This document shows positions 4,600 through 6,473 of a stretch of 6,473 bases of DNA, piece by piece. This DNA comes from Prevotella sp. UBA2746 (GTDB taxonomy: Bacteria; Bacteroidota; Bacteroidia; Bacteroidales; Bacteroidaceae). The notes under the pieces were generated by a model. That model made no database searches. It had not been told where the DNA came from and was given only the letters and a program-made list of their open reading frames with translations. The position numbers and the translations under genes were made by a program. The stretch lies in contig DEJO01000010.1 of the NCBI GenBank assembly GCA_002353555.1, positions 6,837 to 13,309 of the forward strand. Reading direction: 5' to 3'. Within the stretch, counting starts at the first letter, position 1; each line of letters begins with the position of its first letter.

Positions 4600-5415
4600 T
4601 TACACGCTCACCTCAGCCTTGATGTGCGGCCACGGGTCGTAGTTCTCCAGTTGGAAGTCTTCGTATTGGAAGTCCAGCAGGTCTTTTACGTCGGGGTTGA
4701 TGCGCATCGTGGGCAGCTGGCGGGGCGTGCGTGTCAGCTGCAGGCGTGCCTGTTCGATGTGGTTCAGATAGAGATGGGTGTCACCGGTGGTGTGAATGAA
4801 GTCACCGGCTTTGAGTCCCGTCACCTGTGCCATCATCTGGAGTAGCAACGCATAGGACGCAATGTTGAACGGTACGCCGAGGAAGGTGTCGGCACTGCGT
4901 TGGTAGAGCTGCAGGGAGAGCCGTCCCTGTGCATCGGTACCATCGGGATAGTCTACATAGAACTGGAAGATGGTATGGCAGGGAGGCAGTGCCATTTGGT
5001 TGACCTCTGCCACATTCCAGGCGCTGACTATCATGCGGCGCGAGTTTGGGTTGTTCTTCAACTGATCTATGACATACTGTATCTGGTCTATGGTTCCGCC
5101 GTTATAGTCAGGCCATGAGCGCCACTGGTGACCGTAAACAGGACCGAGTTCACCGTTCTCGTCAGCCCATTCGTTCCAGATACGTACCCCGTGTTCCTGC
5201 AAGTACTTCACGTTGGTGTCGCCTTTGAGAAACCAGAGCAGTTCATAGATGATGCTCTTCAGGTGGAGTTTCTTCGTCGTCAGTAGCGGGAAGCCGTCTT
5301 CCAACCGATAGCGCGACTGTGTTCCGAAGATGCTGATGGTGCCCGTCCCTGTGCGGTCACCCTTCTGTGTCCCTTCTTTCAGTATGCGGTCTAAGATGTC
5401 AAGATATTGTTTCAT
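4600..5415 (-). CDS. thyA: Thymidylate synthase
   Basis: A 271-residue enzyme converting dUMP and 5,10-methylene-tetrahydrofolate to dTMP and dihydrofolate. Diagnostic segments: RTGTGT (21-26), LLTTKKLHLKSI (44-55), SRRMIVSAWN (125-134), LPPCHTIFQFYV (143-154) with nucleophile C146, the dUMP-binding QRSADTFLGVPFNIASYAL (172-190), and GDTHLYLNH (211-219). It ends in valine (KAEVSV), as usual for a family whose C-terminal residue closes over the active site. I chose the start MKQYLDIL at 5415 because all ThyA proteins begin near this motif and because its ATG overlaps the upstream stop as ATGA. An in-frame start at 5478 would add 21 residues read inside the upstream gene. All expected catalytic residues are present. 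Confidence 0.98.
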   Translation of the reverse strand: MKQYLDILDRILKEGTQKGDRTGTGTISIFGTQSRYRLEDGFPLLTTKKLHLKSIIYELLWFLKGDTNVKYLQEHGVRIWNEWADENGELGPVYGHQWRSWPDYNGGTIDQIQYVIDQLKNNPNSRRMIVSAWNVAEVNQMALPPCHTIFQFYVDYPDGTDAQGRLSLQLYQRSADTFLGVPFNIASYALLLQMMAQVTGLKAGDFIHTTGDTHLYLNHIEQARLQLTRTPRQLPTMRINPDVKDLLDFQYEDFQLENYDPWPHIKAEVSV

Positions 5416-6473
5416 AGAGTTTTGAGTGATATGATGATGTTCTTTTCTTCCGGTATGTGTGTGCTCTTGATGCGCCACTCCTTCGGGTAGAGGTTGTTGG
5501 CTCTGTTGCCGATGTTCTTAGCCAGTCCGAGGGGATGTCCCTGATAGCAGATGGTGACGATGCCGCGTGGGGTGTCTGTAGGCAGGGTGATAGCTTCACG
5601 GCGCAGGTAGTTGATGGCTTGTGCATAATCTACATCCACATATACTCCTGAAGCAGCAAGGTCCTCAAGGAAAGTTGGGCGCACGATGTGAAGGGATGGG
5701 TTTGTTGGGTGTTTGGGGGTGAATGGGCGGCACGAATCGTTCCCTCGTTCCCACGTTCTCTTATTCCCTCGTTCCCTCGTTCTCTTATTCCCTCGTTCTC
5801 TTATTCCCTTTTTCTCATTATCCCTTTTCCTCATCACCGCCATGAAGAGACCTTCTCCCTTGGTCTTGCCGGGAATGAAGCGGTAGACGGGTTGTTGGAA
5901 ATCCTGCTTTAACGATCCGATGATGTTCCAGTCTTCTTCCGTATGAACGGGAAGCATCTCTGCATCCATCTCCTTGCATATCCATTCCACGTTCTCCTCG
6001 TTTTCATGCAGGTTGAAAGTGCAGGTAGAATAGATGAGCAGTCCGCCCGGCTTCAATACCTGCCACGCCTCTGCCACGATGGAGCGTTGCAGTTGCTGGC
6101 ACTGGGCTACATGTTGGAGGCTCCATTCGCTGACTGCGTTCCCGTCCTTGCGGAACATGCCTTCGCCAGAGCAGGGCACGTCGCAGAGGATAACGTCAAA
6201 CATGATGCCAGACTTGCGATAATCCTTCGGATAGTTATTGGTCACGATGATATCAGGGTGGCCGAACTTCTGGATGTTCTCACTCAGAATCTGTGCCCGG
6301 TTGCGGATGGGTTCGTTGGCATAGAGCACACTGCCATCCGGCAGGGCAGACATGGCGCAGGTGGTCTTTCCTCCTGGTGCCGCACAGAGGTCGAGCATCT
6401 GCACGGGCTCATGGACGTATTGCTTCAGGGCATGATAGACAAACATCGATGAGGCTTCCTGAACGTAGTATAC
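5412..6473 (-). CDS. rsmF: RsmF-type rRNA cytosine-C5 methyltransferase (5'-partial)
   Basis: The gene enters from the right edge; 353 C-terminal residues are visible, beginning VYYVQEASSM, the conserved family segment just before the catalytic domain. It transfers a methyl group from SAM to a cytosine C5 in rRNA. SAM-binding motif DLCAAPGGKTT is at visible residues 28-38, motif IV DVPCSGEGMFRKD at 98-110 (C101) and motif VI YSTCTFNLHENEENV at 148-162 (catalytic-type C151). A C-terminal PUA-like RNA-binding domain (about 260-340) contains the PLGLAKNIGNRANNLYPKEW block. The two parts are joined by a linker (about 213-246) encoded by an 8-bp tandem repeat and read as RERGNKRT units. The open frame extends through the right edge without a start. 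Its stop overlaps the thyA start by 4 nt. The exact target base cannot be told from the sequence. Confidence 0.93.
   Translation of the reverse strand, partial: VYYVQEASSMFVYHALKQYVHEPVQMLDLCAAPGGKTTCAMSALPDGSVLYANEPIRNRAQILSENIQKFGHPDIIVTNNYPKDYRKSGIMFDVILCDVPCSGEGMFRKDGNAVSEWSLQHVAQCQQLQRSIVAEAWQVLKPGGLLIYSTCTFNLHENEENVEWICKEMDAEMLPVHTEEDWNIIGSLKQDFQQPVYRFIPGKTKGEGLFMAVMRKRDNEKKGIRERGNKRTRERGNKRTWERGNDSCRPFTPKHPTNPSLHIVRPTFLEDLAASGVYVDVDYAQAINYLRREAITLPTDTPRGIVTICYQGHPLGLAKNIGNRANNLYPKEWRIKSTHIPEEKNIIISLKTL
5742..5837 (-). repeat. 8-bp tandem repeat within the methyltransferase gene
   Basis: On the plus strand twelve consecutive 8-bp units run from 5742 to 5837: CCCTCGTT (four exact copies plus CCCACGTT) mixed with CTCTTATT (three copies), decaying rightward into CCCTTTTT, CTCATTAT, CCCTTTTC and CTCATCAC. 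The order gives a 24-bp higher unit (5742-5765 and 5766-5789 differ at one base), read on the minus strand as 8-residue RERGNKRT repeats. The coding strand is nearly all purine. It falls between the catalytic and PUA-like domains. Confidence 0.92.

Noticed and set aside
5416..5478. Longer thyA with 21 extra N-terminal residues
   Set aside because: The extension is read within the upstream gene, is His-rich and unlike ThyA proteins; the ATG at 5415 begins the family's conserved N-terminus.

Overview
The window looks like chromosomal DNA of a Bacteroidales bacterium, most likely Prevotellaceae. This rests on two promoters of the Bacteroidetes type (TTTG/TTG, 20-nt spacer, TAnnTTTG at 894-925 and 3437-3468), A-rich leaders that mostly lack Shine-Dalgarno sites, and Bacteroidales-like protein sequences (an ExbB-unknown-ExbD-ExbD set, a DHFR with the LPNDLKRFKALTTG block, and an RsmF-like methyltransferase with a C-terminal PUA-like domain). 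The genus is an inference from sequence flavour only.

Left edge (1-196): a non-coding tandem array of 44-bp units, each folding into a bulged 12-bp hairpin, capped by an intrinsic terminator. It probably belongs to the 3' end of a transcript that starts left of the window, or to a small RNA. After a 110-nt gap come two small genes 4 nt apart: a GlsB/YeaQ/YmgE-type membrane protein and a double zinc-ribbon protein of unknown role.

Middle (894-3302): its own promoter drives a tightly packed four-gene unit (14-nt overlap, 1-nt gap, 4-nt overlap): an ExbB/TolQ/MotA-family channel subunit, an unrecognised four-helix membrane protein, and two different ExbD-type stators. Together they look like an inner-membrane energising motor. 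No TonB, TolB or Pal gene is visible, so the driven partner is unknown.

Next (3405-4070): an Lrp/AsnC-family regulator whose promoter is embedded in a nested inverted repeat, ending at a strong 17-bp terminator hairpin.

Right half, minus strand (6473 down to 4056): an RsmF-type rRNA m5C methyltransferase (start beyond the window), thyA and folA. The methyltransferase stop and the thyA start overlap as ATGA. ThyA oxidises methylene-THF to DHF and FolA reduces DHF back to THF, so these two genes form a thymidylate/folate cycle pair. The folA stop lies inside the terminator hairpin shared with the convergent regulator gene.

I found no clear new defence or mobile system. The least explained items are the tandem hairpin array at the left edge, the 8-bp tandem repeat inside the methyltransferase gene, and the nested inverted repeat over the regulator promoter.
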